Source: Campylobacter blaseri (GTDB taxonomy: Bacteria; Campylobacterota; Campylobacteria; Campylobacterales; Campylobacteraceae). From it: a stretch of 64,000 nucleotides of DNA. The first letter of the stretch is position 1; each line of letters starts with the position of its first letter. Shown piece after piece: positions 56,757 through 64,000 of the stretch. The stretch is from NCBI RefSeq assembly GCF_013201895.1, contig NZ_CP053841.1:744001-808000 (forward strand), written 5' to 3'. The position numbers were made by a program, and so were the translations under genes. The notes under the pieces are model-generated. The model was not told the origin of the DNA. It did no database searches and saw only the letters and a program-made list of their open reading frames with translations.

Positions 56757-57618
56757 ACATTTTGAGATATTAGAGTTAGAAGAAAAATGGAATAGATACA
56801 ATTCTAATAGAAAAAAGAAAAATAAATTTTTTAACACTACAAGCAGAATGCAAAATTTATTATTTGATAAGACAGTTTTATTTCTACTGATTTTAATATC
56901 TGGAGCAATAGGGGCAATATTTTGGGTGGTATTTTCAAACAATGGACAAGTTAGCTATCAAGAAAAAATGGAACATAGCACTAAAGTACAAGAGATGATT
57001 TTAGATGAAAAAAACGATACTATTCTTGATGAAAGCAATATTACTTCACACAATAACATAGATAATAAAGATAATACAAATACATTTTTAAAGATAAATC
57101 ATATAGGAATTGACTCTAGTGTTGATTCCGGTGGATTTATTTTAAACAATCAATATGAAGATAAATCAAATATTAATAATTTTAATTTAATTCCAAAAGA
57201 TGAAATTATAGATTTTGGTAATCCGCCATTACCACCTAAAACTTCGTCTTTAAGTACTAGAAATACTGTTTCAAATACAAAATTAGCAAAAGATAGAGTT
57301 ATAATAAAAACAACTAAATTAAAAGAAGATAAAAAGAGTTTGGAAGATAAATTTTATGCCACAAATAACATTACTTACTCTTTAATGCTTTCAGAGCAAG
57401 CTTATAATAACAAAAATTACAATGAAGCTATAAAATGGGCATTGATTTCAAATGAGATTAATAAAGATGATGCGAGAAGTTGGATTTTATTTGCTAAATC
57501 AAAATATAAACAATCCCTTAAAAAAGATGCATTAATTGCCCTTGAGGCTTTTAATAGAAGAGTACCAAATAAGGAAGTTCAAGCACTTATTAAGAGAATA
57601 GAAAATGGTGATTTATAA
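56749..57618 (+). CDS. Membrane-anchored TPR-like protein, probable CtsP partner
   Basis: The 289-residue protein has a cytosolic basic N-terminus, one membrane helix (TVLFLLILISGAIGAIFWVV) and a low-complexity periplasmic region. A C-terminal tetratricopeptide-like pair (YSLMLSEQAYNNKNYNEAIK, DARSWILFAKSKYKQ) follows, as in GspB or MshN-like proteins. Position directly after ctsP suggests the role of CtsX, but the identity is not shown by motif. Confidence 0.6.
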   Translation: MLEHFEILELEEKWNRYNSNRKKKNKFFNTTSRMQNLLFDKTVLFLLILISGAIGAIFWVVFSNNGQVSYQEKMEHSTKVQEMILDEKNDTILDESNITSHNNIDNKDNTNTFLKINHIGIDSSVDSGGFILNNQYEDKSNINNFNLIPKDEIIDFGNPPLPPKTSSLSTRNTVSNTKLAKDRVIIKTTKLKEDKKSLEDKFYATNNITYSLMLSEQAYNNKNYNEAIKWALISNEINKDDARSWILFAKSKYKQSLKKDALIALEAFNRRVPNKEVQALIKRIENGDL

Positions 57619-58163
57619 TGAAGATAAAATTTCCTTTCTTTATATTTTTTGCAGTAAATATGCTTTTTTCAATAACGATAGATGATATTAAAAATTGGGA
57701 TAAATTAGATCAATATAATAGAATTTGTCAAAGTGAGGTAAGAGATATTTTTATTGAAAAACAAAATATATCTATGGCTAATATTTATGCAAATGCATGT
57801 TTAAAAATGGATAAAGTAAATGAACTTATAATACCAATTGTTATGCTTTATAAAACAAAAGAAGAGCGTGAAAATGCATCTTTGTATGCAACTGTTCTTT
57901 TTCAGAAAAAAATGCTATATTTATCTTTAGTAGATGGTTTTGATATAAGTTTTATAAAAACTCCAAAAGTGGATTATATATTATCAATAATTTTTGATAA
58001 ATATGTAAATAAAGACTATATTAAAAACAATGGTATTTATAAATTTATACTAGATAAAGAAAATAGTTGTAATCTTTTTATTAAAAATGAAGATGGTATT
58101 GATAAGATGATAATAGCTTTATATAGAAATGAAAAATTAATTTCAATTAAGAAATTTTGGTGA
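57618..58163 (+). CDS. Small secreted protein of the DNA-uptake operon
   Basis: This 181-residue protein has a signal peptide (MKIKFPFFIFFAVNMLFSIT) and otherwise helical, soluble sequence with several cysteines (Cys38, Cys57 and Cys153 or nearby). I do not recognise a family. It is tightly coupled within the operon, TAATG overlapping the previous gene. It is probably a periplasmic accessory of the system. Confidence 0.6.
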   Translation: MKIKFPFFIFFAVNMLFSITIDDIKNWDKLDQYNRICQSEVRDIFIEKQNISMANIYANACLKMDKVNELIIPIVMLYKTKEERENASLYATVLFQKKMLYLSLVDGFDISFIKTPKVDYILSIIFDKYVNKDYIKNNGIYKFILDKENSCNLFIKNEDGIDKMIIALYRNEKLISIKKFW

Positions 58164-58167
58164 TAAG

Positions 58168-59919
58168 ATGGATAGACTAGAAAAATATATAATAAATGTA
58201 TTATTGAAAAATGATATCTTAACTGATAGTACTTGTGTTGAAGTAAAAGAAAAAATGGATATTGGTTTAACTTTGGGAGAGGTTTTAATAAGTGATAACT
58301 ATGTAACGCAGGAAGTGTTATCTCTTGTATTTTTAGATCTATATAAAAATAAAAAAATTACACTAGATGAGATTCATGATAATTTTTTTATAGAAAAAAG
58401 TACTTTTTTAGATATATTTGCTAAAAAAAATAATATGGTCTATATTGATTTAAATGAGATAGATATAGATTATAGAATTTCAGAAAGAATATCTTTAGCT
58501 CAACTTAGGAAGTTTAAAGTACTTCCTGTTAAAGAAGATGAGATAAATGTATACATTGCTTTTGATGATCCTTTCGATATTAATGCACAAGATAGAATGC
58601 AGCAAATTTTTAATAGAAAGCTTTTAAAAATTGTTATAACAGATGATAATCAAATTGAAAAATATTTAGCAAAACTAGAACTTTCTGAAAAAATTAAAGG
58701 GACTGTAGCAGATATTAGAAAAGAGCTTTCAAATGTTTCTGGTGGCGAGATTGAAAGTAGTTCTAGTTCTGGAATTTTAAATTTAATTGAAACTATTGTT
58801 AAGCAATCCATTATTTCTGGTGGTAGTGATATTCACATTGAACCTACTGAAAATAATTGTATAGTTAGAACAAGAATTGATGGAATGCTTGCTGAAATTT
58901 TTATGTTTGACAGGGATATATATCCTCCTCTTGTTTCAAGACTTAAATTACTTTCTGATATGGATATAGCAGAAAAAAGAAAACCTCAGGATGGACGTTT
59001 TTCTTTTGAAGTGGGCGATAAAGAGTATGATTTTCGTATATCAACTCTTCCTATAATGAATGGCGAATCAATAGTTTTAAGAATTCTAGATAAATCAAAA
59101 GTTTTAATAAGCCTTGAAAAATTGGGGATGCATCCTGAAAACTTTAAAAGATTTTCTCATGCTATGAAAGCTCCTTATGGGATTATTCTTGTTACTGGAC
59201 CAACAGGTAGTGGTAAAACTACTACATTATATGCTGCATTAAATGATATGAAAAATGTTACAACAAAGATAATTACAGTTGAAGATCCTGTTGAATATCA
59301 GTTAAACATGATACAACAAGTTCATGTCAATGAAAAAGCTGGGCTTACATTTGCTGGAGCTTTAAGATCTATTTTAAGACAAGATCCTGATGTTATAATG
59401 ATTGGTGAAATTAGAGATCAAGAAACTCTTAGAATTGCTATACAATCAGCTCTTACAGGACACTTAGTTTTTTCAACACTTCATACCAATGATGCAATTA
59501 GTGCAATTCCTAGAATGGTAGACATGGGAATTGAGTCATATTTAATAAGTGGTTCAATTACAGCAATAGAAGCTCAAAGACTTATAAGAAAACTATGTCC
59601 AAAATGTAAAGAGAGTATTGAACTTCCTGAAAGTCAACTAGAAAAAATATCTAACTATTTACCAAATGATTATACCTTTTTTAGAGCAGTAGGTTGTGAA
59701 CACTGTTCAGGGACTGGTTATGCAGGAAGAGAGATGATTAGCGAAGTCCTTGAAATATCAGATAAAATGCAGAGTTTAATTGCAAAAAATGCGTCAAAAG
59801 ATGATTTAAAAAAACTTGCATATGAAGAAGGTTATGTGGATATGTTTCATGATGGTGTGCTTAGAGCAGCAAAAGGCAATACAACTTTAGAAGAAATTTA
59901 TAGGGTGGCTAAAGAATGA
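58168..59919 (+). CDS. ctsE: GspE/PilB-type assembly ATPase
   Basis: This hexameric ATPase drives pseudopilus assembly. The 583-residue protein has the N1 domain region (about 100-180), then GGSDIHIEPTENN, Walker A GPTGSGKTTTLYAAL, the Asp box TVEDPVEY, Walker B PDVIMIGEIRDQET, the His box LTGHLVFSTLHTNDA, and the zinc tetracysteine CPKCKES/CEHCSG. It is complete. It overlaps ctsF by four bases. Confidence 0.95.
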   Translation: MDRLEKYIINVLLKNDILTDSTCVEVKEKMDIGLTLGEVLISDNYVTQEVLSLVFLDLYKNKKITLDEIHDNFFIEKSTFLDIFAKKNNMVYIDLNEIDIDYRISERISLAQLRKFKVLPVKEDEINVYIAFDDPFDINAQDRMQQIFNRKLLKIVITDDNQIEKYLAKLELSEKIKGTVADIRKELSNVSGGEIESSSSSGILNLIETIVKQSIISGGSDIHIEPTENNCIVRTRIDGMLAEIFMFDRDIYPPLVSRLKLLSDMDIAEKRKPQDGRFSFEVGDKEYDFRISTLPIMNGESIVLRILDKSKVLISLEKLGMHPENFKRFSHAMKAPYGIILVTGPTGSGKTTTLYAALNDMKNVTTKIITVEDPVEYQLNMIQQVHVNEKAGLTFAGALRSILRQDPDVIMIGEIRDQETLRIAIQSALTGHLVFSTLHTNDAISAIPRMVDMGIESYLISGSITAIEAQRLIRKLCPKCKESIELPESQLEKISNYLPNDYTFFRAVGCEHCSGTGYAGREMISEVLEISDKMQSLIAKNASKDDLKKLAYEEGYVDMFHDGVLRAAKGNTTLEEIYRVAKE

Positions 59920-61163
59920 AAAATTTTGAAGTAGAATATATAAAAGATGGCAAACGTCAAAAGATGTTTTTAAAGGCCAGTGATAGAGTTTCAGCTCAAA
60001 ATATAGTTAAAAGCCAAAAAAGTGGAGTTATAGTAAAAGTTGGCGAAACTAAAACTGTTCCTTTAAGCGACCAGATTGCAGAAGCAACAACTAGTATAAC
60101 TAGATTAATGGGAATGAGTAAAAAAATTAAAATTCCTAATTTAGTTGCTTCTGTTAGGCAATTAGCTGTTATGACAAATGCAGGTATATCTATACATGAT
60201 AGTATAAAAGAGGTTGCAAATTCAACAGAAGATAAAAGATTAAAAGAGGTTTTTTCCTCTCTGAATGATGATTTAAATGCCGGTCTTAGTTTAACTGAGG
60301 CTGCTGCAAAGTTTAGAGCAGAACTTGGTGATGTTGTGATTTCTATGTTTAGCTTAGGAGAAAGTACTGGTAATATGGCTGAGGCACTTACTAAACTATC
60401 AAGTATTTTACAAGATGTGTGGGATAATCAGCAAAAATTTAAAAAAGCAATGCGTTATCCAATAACTGTGATTATTGCGATTGCTGTAGCTTTTTTAGTT
60501 CTTATTTTATTTGTTGTTCCGAAATTTAGAGAAATTTTTGAAGAACTTGGGGCAAATTTACCACTCCCTACAAGAATACTTCTTGGAATAGAAAATGTGC
60601 TTAGTAATTATGGTTTATGGGTCTTAGCTGGCTTTATAATTTTTATTTTTGGGATAAAGTTTATCTTAAGAAATAATGAAGAAGCTGTAAAGATAAAAGA
60701 TAAATACATTTTGAAAGTATATTTGATAGGTAAAATAATATTTTTTTCAACCATGAGTAGATTTACTCTCATATTTACAGAGCTTGTTCGTTCAGGCATT
60801 CCAATTGCAGATTCTTTGGAAACTGCTTGCAAAATGGTTGATAATTATGCTTTAAAAGTCAAGTTATCAAGTGTTAAACTTTCAGTTGAGCAAGGTGTTA
60901 GTCTTACAGATGCCTTAAGAAATACAGAGCTATTTGAAAGCATGCTTATGCAAATGGTAAGTGCTGGTGAGCAAAGCGGTAGCTTAGATATTATGTTAAA
61001 AAATGTGGCCGATTATTATAAAATGAAATTTGATGAAATTATTGATAATATTTCAAGCTATATTGAGCCTATACTTTTATTTTTTATGGCGGCATTGGTA
61101 GTGCTTTTGGCACTAGGTATTTTTATGCCAATGTGGGATTTGGGTAGCGCTGCAAAAGGATAA
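59916..61163 (+). CDS. ctsF: GspF/PilC-type inner-membrane platform protein
   Basis: This 415-residue protein has two GspF repeats, each followed by a membrane helix, and a third helix. Signatures are RQLAVMTNAGISIHDSI, FSLGESTGNMAEAL and FTELVRSGIPIADSL, MVSAGEQSGSLD. It anchors the ATPase and pseudopilus. In Campylobacter the homologue is CtsF. Pseudopilin genes are not in the window, so they lie elsewhere. The last gene of the operon; a palindrome and ftsK follow. Confidence 0.93.
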   Translation: MKNFEVEYIKDGKRQKMFLKASDRVSAQNIVKSQKSGVIVKVGETKTVPLSDQIAEATTSITRLMGMSKKIKIPNLVASVRQLAVMTNAGISIHDSIKEVANSTEDKRLKEVFSSLNDDLNAGLSLTEAAAKFRAELGDVVISMFSLGESTGNMAEALTKLSSILQDVWDNQQKFKKAMRYPITVIIAIAVAFLVLILFVVPKFREIFEELGANLPLPTRILLGIENVLSNYGLWVLAGFIIFIFGIKFILRNNEEAVKIKDKYILKVYLIGKIIFFSTMSRFTLIFTELVRSGIPIADSLETACKMVDNYALKVKLSSVKLSVEQGVSLTDALRNTELFESMLMQMVSAGEQSGSLDIMLKNVADYYKMKFDEIIDNISSYIEPILLFFMAALVVLLALGIFMPMWDLGSAAKG

Positions 61164-61208
61164 AATTATATCTCTAAATTATTAGATTTTAAATTAAAAT
61201 TTGATAAA

Positions 61209-61238
61209 ATATATCCTTTAAATATTTAAAGGATATAT
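61209..61238. repeat. Perfect 30-base palindrome overlapping the ftsK ribosome site
   Basis: ATATATCCTTTAAAT is followed at once by its reverse complement. The AAAGGA ribosome site of ftsK (61228-61233) lies in the right arm. It could be a terminator of the cts operon, an operator, or an RNA hairpin that hides the ribosome site. Confidence 0.7.
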
Positions 61239-61239
61239 C

Positions 61240-63426
61240 ATTTTAAAAGAAATAGTTTTTATAATTTTTTTATCGATATTTTTATTTTTGGAATTTGCTA
61301 CTATTTCATTAAATTCAGATGTTGTAGGTAGTTTTGGTACTGTACTAGGAAATTGGAATATATTTATATTTGGTTATTGTGCTTATATTTTTCCTATTTT
61401 TTTTACTATATTACTATTTTTTATATATAAATATGTAAAAGAGTTTAATTGGAGATTGCTTGAGATGATTAGCGGGTCTATTTTGCTAATTCTTGCTATT
61501 TTAATATCTCAAGCAGTTGTATTTGAAGATAAAAAAAGCTTTATTGGAAATCAAATCATCTTAGTATTTCAAGATTATATTGGTATAGTTGGAATTTGGC
61601 TTTTTGTTTTGATGATTTTTATTCTATCTTTAGTTTTAATTTTTGGAGACAAAATTATAAATATAATTAAAAAATCTTTTATTACAAAAGATTTAGATCT
61701 CTCAGTTTCTTTAGATGCCAATGAAAATATTTATAAAGAAAGTAAATCTTCCAATATGGTTATTGGGAGTGTACCTTCAACATCCAATCAAAACATATCA
61801 TCTAAAGATGTTTTAAAGGATAGTGAATCGCAAATAGACCTAAGCGATAGCGAAAGAGAAGGCTTAAAGAATATTGCTGAAACTTTGATTAAGCCAGTAA
61901 ATAATATAAATATCTCAACAACCACCCCTAAGAAAATAAAGAGTGTGGAACACTTAAAAGAGGTAGCCGAAAACAAAAAATTACTTGATGAGCTTGAAAA
62001 AGGCGATTTACCAAAAATAAAAGATTTTAAACTTCCTCCTCTTAAATTCTTAAAAGATCCGCCTAAGCAAGTTAAAAGCGTAGATGAGAGCGAAATTGAT
62101 CAAAAAGTTTTTGATTTACTTGATAAGTTAAGAAGATTTAAAATTGATGGCGATGTAGTTAGAACATACTCAGGGCCTGTTGTTACAACATTTGAATTTA
62201 AGCCTGCTGCTCATGTAAAAGTTTCTAAAATTTTAAATCTTGAAGATGATTTAGCTATGGCTTTAAAGGCTAAAACTATTAGAATTCAAGCACCAATTCC
62301 CGGAAAAGATGTTGTAGGTATTGAGATACCTAACAAAAATATACAAACAATTTATTTAAAAGAAATTTTAGAGAGTGATATTTATAAAAAGGCTTCAAGC
62401 CCACTAACCATAGTTTTAGGCAAAGATATAGTAGGACAGCCATTTATAACAGATTTGAAAAAATTACCACATTTATTAATAGCAGGAACAACAGGAAGTG
62501 GTAAAAGTGTCGGTATAAACTCAATGCTTTTAAGTTTGCTTTTTAGAAACTCACCAAAGACTTTAAAGTTAATTATGATTGATCCAAAAATGCTTGAGTT
62601 TAGCATTTATAATGATATTCCACATTTATTAACTCCTGTTATAACTGATCCTAAAAAAGCTATAACCGCACTTTCAAATTTAGTTAATGAAATGGAAAAA
62701 AGATATAAGGCTATGACTGAAACTAGAACTAAAAATATAGAAAACTATAATAATAAAGCTCTTAAAAATGGACAAAAGCCTATGCCTTATATAGTTGTTA
62801 TCATAGATGAGTTAGCTGATCTCATGATGACTAGCGGTAAAGATGTTGAGTTTTATATAGCAAGACTTGCTCAAATGGCAAGAGCGAGTGGAATTCATCT
62901 AATTTTAGCAACACAAAGACCTAGTGTTAATGTTGTAACTGGATTAATAAAGGCAAACATGCCATCTCGTATAAGTTTTAGGGTAGGGCAAAAGATAGAT
63001 TCAAAGGTGATTTTAGACCAAATGGGTGCTGATAGTTTACTTGGTAGAGGAGATATGCTATTTACTCCACCTTCAAGTCCAGGAGTTATTAGACTGCACG
63101 CTCCTTTTACTAGTGAAGAGGAAATTATAAGTGTTGTTGAGTATCTAAAAGCACAACAAGCTGTTGTTTATGATGAGTCCTTTTTAGAGGAAAGCAGTGA
63201 ATCTGGCGCTAGTAGTGCTAGCGGAAATGTAGATAGCATTGAGTTAGATGAACTATACGAAGAAGCCAAAAATATAGTTTTAAATGATGAAAAAACATCA
63301 ATTAGCTATATACAAAGAAGGCTTAAAATAGGCTACAATAGAGCGGCTAGCATAGTTGAGCAGCTTGAGGCAATGGGTGTTTTAACTGAGGTTAACTCAA
63401 AAGGGCAAAGAGATATTATTAGGTAG
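61240..63426 (+). CDS. ftsK: DNA translocase FtsK
   Basis: FtsK pumps chromosome DNA at the division septum toward XerCD/dif. The C-terminal half has Walker A GTTGSGKSVGIN, VVIIDELADLMM and the gamma domain (DELYEEAKNIVLNDEKTSIS, RRLKIGYNRAASIVEQLE). Starting at TTG 61288 gives 712 residues and only three membrane helices with no ribosome site. The frame is open upstream to 61240, adding IVFIIFLSIFLFLEF, a fourth helix as in FtsK, preceded by AAAGGA at the right distance but with only ATT (or ATC) as start. I therefore use 61240 with a non-AUG start; the conservative alternative is 61288. Confidence 0.85.
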   Translation: MLKEIVFIIFLSIFLFLEFATISLNSDVVGSFGTVLGNWNIFIFGYCAYIFPIFFTILLFFIYKYVKEFNWRLLEMISGSILLILAILISQAVVFEDKKSFIGNQIILVFQDYIGIVGIWLFVLMIFILSLVLIFGDKIINIIKKSFITKDLDLSVSLDANENIYKESKSSNMVIGSVPSTSNQNISSKDVLKDSESQIDLSDSEREGLKNIAETLIKPVNNINISTTTPKKIKSVEHLKEVAENKKLLDELEKGDLPKIKDFKLPPLKFLKDPPKQVKSVDESEIDQKVFDLLDKLRRFKIDGDVVRTYSGPVVTTFEFKPAAHVKVSKILNLEDDLAMALKAKTIRIQAPIPGKDVVGIEIPNKNIQTIYLKEILESDIYKKASSPLTIVLGKDIVGQPFITDLKKLPHLLIAGTTGSGKSVGINSMLLSLLFRNSPKTLKLIMIDPKMLEFSIYNDIPHLLTPVITDPKKAITALSNLVNEMEKRYKAMTETRTKNIENYNNKALKNGQKPMPYIVVIIDELADLMMTSGKDVEFYIARLAQMARASGIHLILATQRPSVNVVTGLIKANMPSRISFRVGQKIDSKVILDQMGADSLLGRGDMLFTPPSSPGVIRLHAPFTSEEEIISVVEYLKAQQAVVYDESFLEESSESGASSASGNVDSIELDELYEEAKNIVLNDEKTSISYIQRRLKIGYNRAASIVEQLEAMGVLTEVNSKGQRDIIR

Positions 63427-63437
63427 TTGGAAATAAA

Positions 63438-64000
63438 TTGAGCACTGATAAAATACTTTTTTTTACTTGTACTATTCTTATATCAATAGGGATTGTTTTC
63501 TCCTTATCTCTTAGTGCATTTGCTATTTTGTATTATGATAATACGAATAAACTACACTTTTTTTTAACTCAATTATTGATAGCTGTTATTGGAATAACAT
63601 TTATGTGGCTTCTGTCAAAGCCAAACCCAGATAAATACTTAAGTTATATAGGGTTTTTCCTATTTTTTTCAATGTTTATTTTAATGATTGTTATGCCGTT
63701 TTTGCCATCAAGTATAGTAAGAGAGGTTAATGGTGCTAATAGATGGATTAAGATTGCTGGCTTTTCACTATCCCCAGTTGAATTTTTTAAAATTGGATTT
63801 ATATATTTTTTAGCTTGGAGTTTCACTAGAAAGATTGATAGCACAAAAAAAACAATAGCAAAAGAAACACTTATATTATTGCCATATGTTTTTGTATTTA
63901 TTATAGTTATGTTTATAGTGGCGTATCTTCAAAATGATTTAGGACAAATTTTTGTATTAGGATTAGTCTTTGTAATGATGACTCTTTTTGCTGGAGCTAG
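63438..64000 (+). CDS. ftsW: FtsW/RodA-family septal glycan polymerase, cut by window end
   Basis: These SEDS proteins polymerise peptidoglycan at the septum (FtsW) or sidewall (RodA). About 188 codons are present, with at least five membrane helices and the signature GANRWIKIAGFSLSPVEFFKIG, then LQNDLGQIF. Sequence and position next to ftsK favour FtsW, but RodA cannot be excluded. The start is TTG at 63438, with GGA about eight bases before it. The gene continues beyond base 64000. Confidence 0.85.
   Translation, partial: MSTDKILFFTCTILISIGIVFSLSLSAFAILYYDNTNKLHFFLTQLLIAVIGITFMWLLSKPNPDKYLSYIGFFLFFSMFILMIVMPFLPSSIVREVNGANRWIKIAGFSLSPVEFFKIGFIYFLAWSFTRKIDSTKKTIAKETLILLPYVFVFIIVMFIVAYLQNDLGQIFVLGLVFVMMTLFAGA

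Overview
The window is low-GC, densely packed bacterial DNA whose gene content and order point to a Campylobacter or close relative (Campylobacterota). Pointers are the order tgt / TrkA-like / aroB / mscS / mtaB / FtsH-like ATPase / mogA, a trpEGDFBA operon without trpC, a Cts-type (type II secretion-like) DNA-uptake operon, and hslVU-era next to rplI. Species cannot be fixed from sequence alone. Most of the window is ordinary chromosomal backbone.

Layout: 1-6.3 kb holds the 5' part of glmU, an EamA transporter and a MacA-MacB-outer-membrane-lipoprotein efflux set. 6.5-15.6 kb holds tgt, a TrkA-like protein, aroB, mscS, mtaB, an FtsH-like ATPase that has lost its protease motif, mogA and a small membrane protein. 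At 15.8-17.1 kb is a lone polyprenyl glycosylphosphotransferase. 17.2-22.7 kb is the trp operon, followed by yceI, cardiolipin synthase and an EEP-family hydrolase. 29.8-32.8 kb carries a sodium:solute symporter divergent from a tryptophanase/tyrosine phenol-lyase family enzyme. 33.4-40.4 kb carries tRNA-Leu, EamA, HU, a methyltransferase, yaaA, tRNA-Arg, bpt, a phosphohexomutase and a PhnA/YjdM-like protein. 45.8-51.7 kb carries lptB, tsaE, an S4 protein, argG, rplI, hslVU and era. 51.8-61.2 kb is the DNA-uptake/secretion operon, followed by ftsK and a truncated ftsW.

Two accessory islands break this backbone. Island A (25.9-29.8 kb, + strand) holds small hydrophobic proteins, a 41-residue peptide with a perfect AGGAGG ribosome site, a zinc-ribbon membrane protein, and a 508-residue protein with a module resembling the FrpC self-processing module, including its Asp-Pro junction. 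Behind it are two tandem paralogous small membrane proteins and a frameshifted membrane protein. Island B (40.7-45.8 kb, - strand) holds a 651-residue RTX/Calx-beta protein with a related module in which Asp-Pro is Ser-Pro, an Asn-rich membrane protein, a frameshifted membrane protein, a 110-residue protein sharing the RTX protein's N-terminal helix, and the wreck of another RTX-type protein. Together they look like a family of secreted, calcium-dependent, possibly cross-linking proteins with dedicated small membrane partners. That is the best candidate here for an undescribed system; an effector/immunity role is inference only.

Other oddities are ftsK, whose Shine-Dalgarno lies in a perfect 30-base palindrome and whose first membrane helix needs a non-AUG start, a phenol-lyase-like enzyme with an altered PLP loop, and several genes broken at short A-tracts. 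Start codons were moved where a ribosome site clearly decides (trpG, yaaA, HU, the secretin and others).
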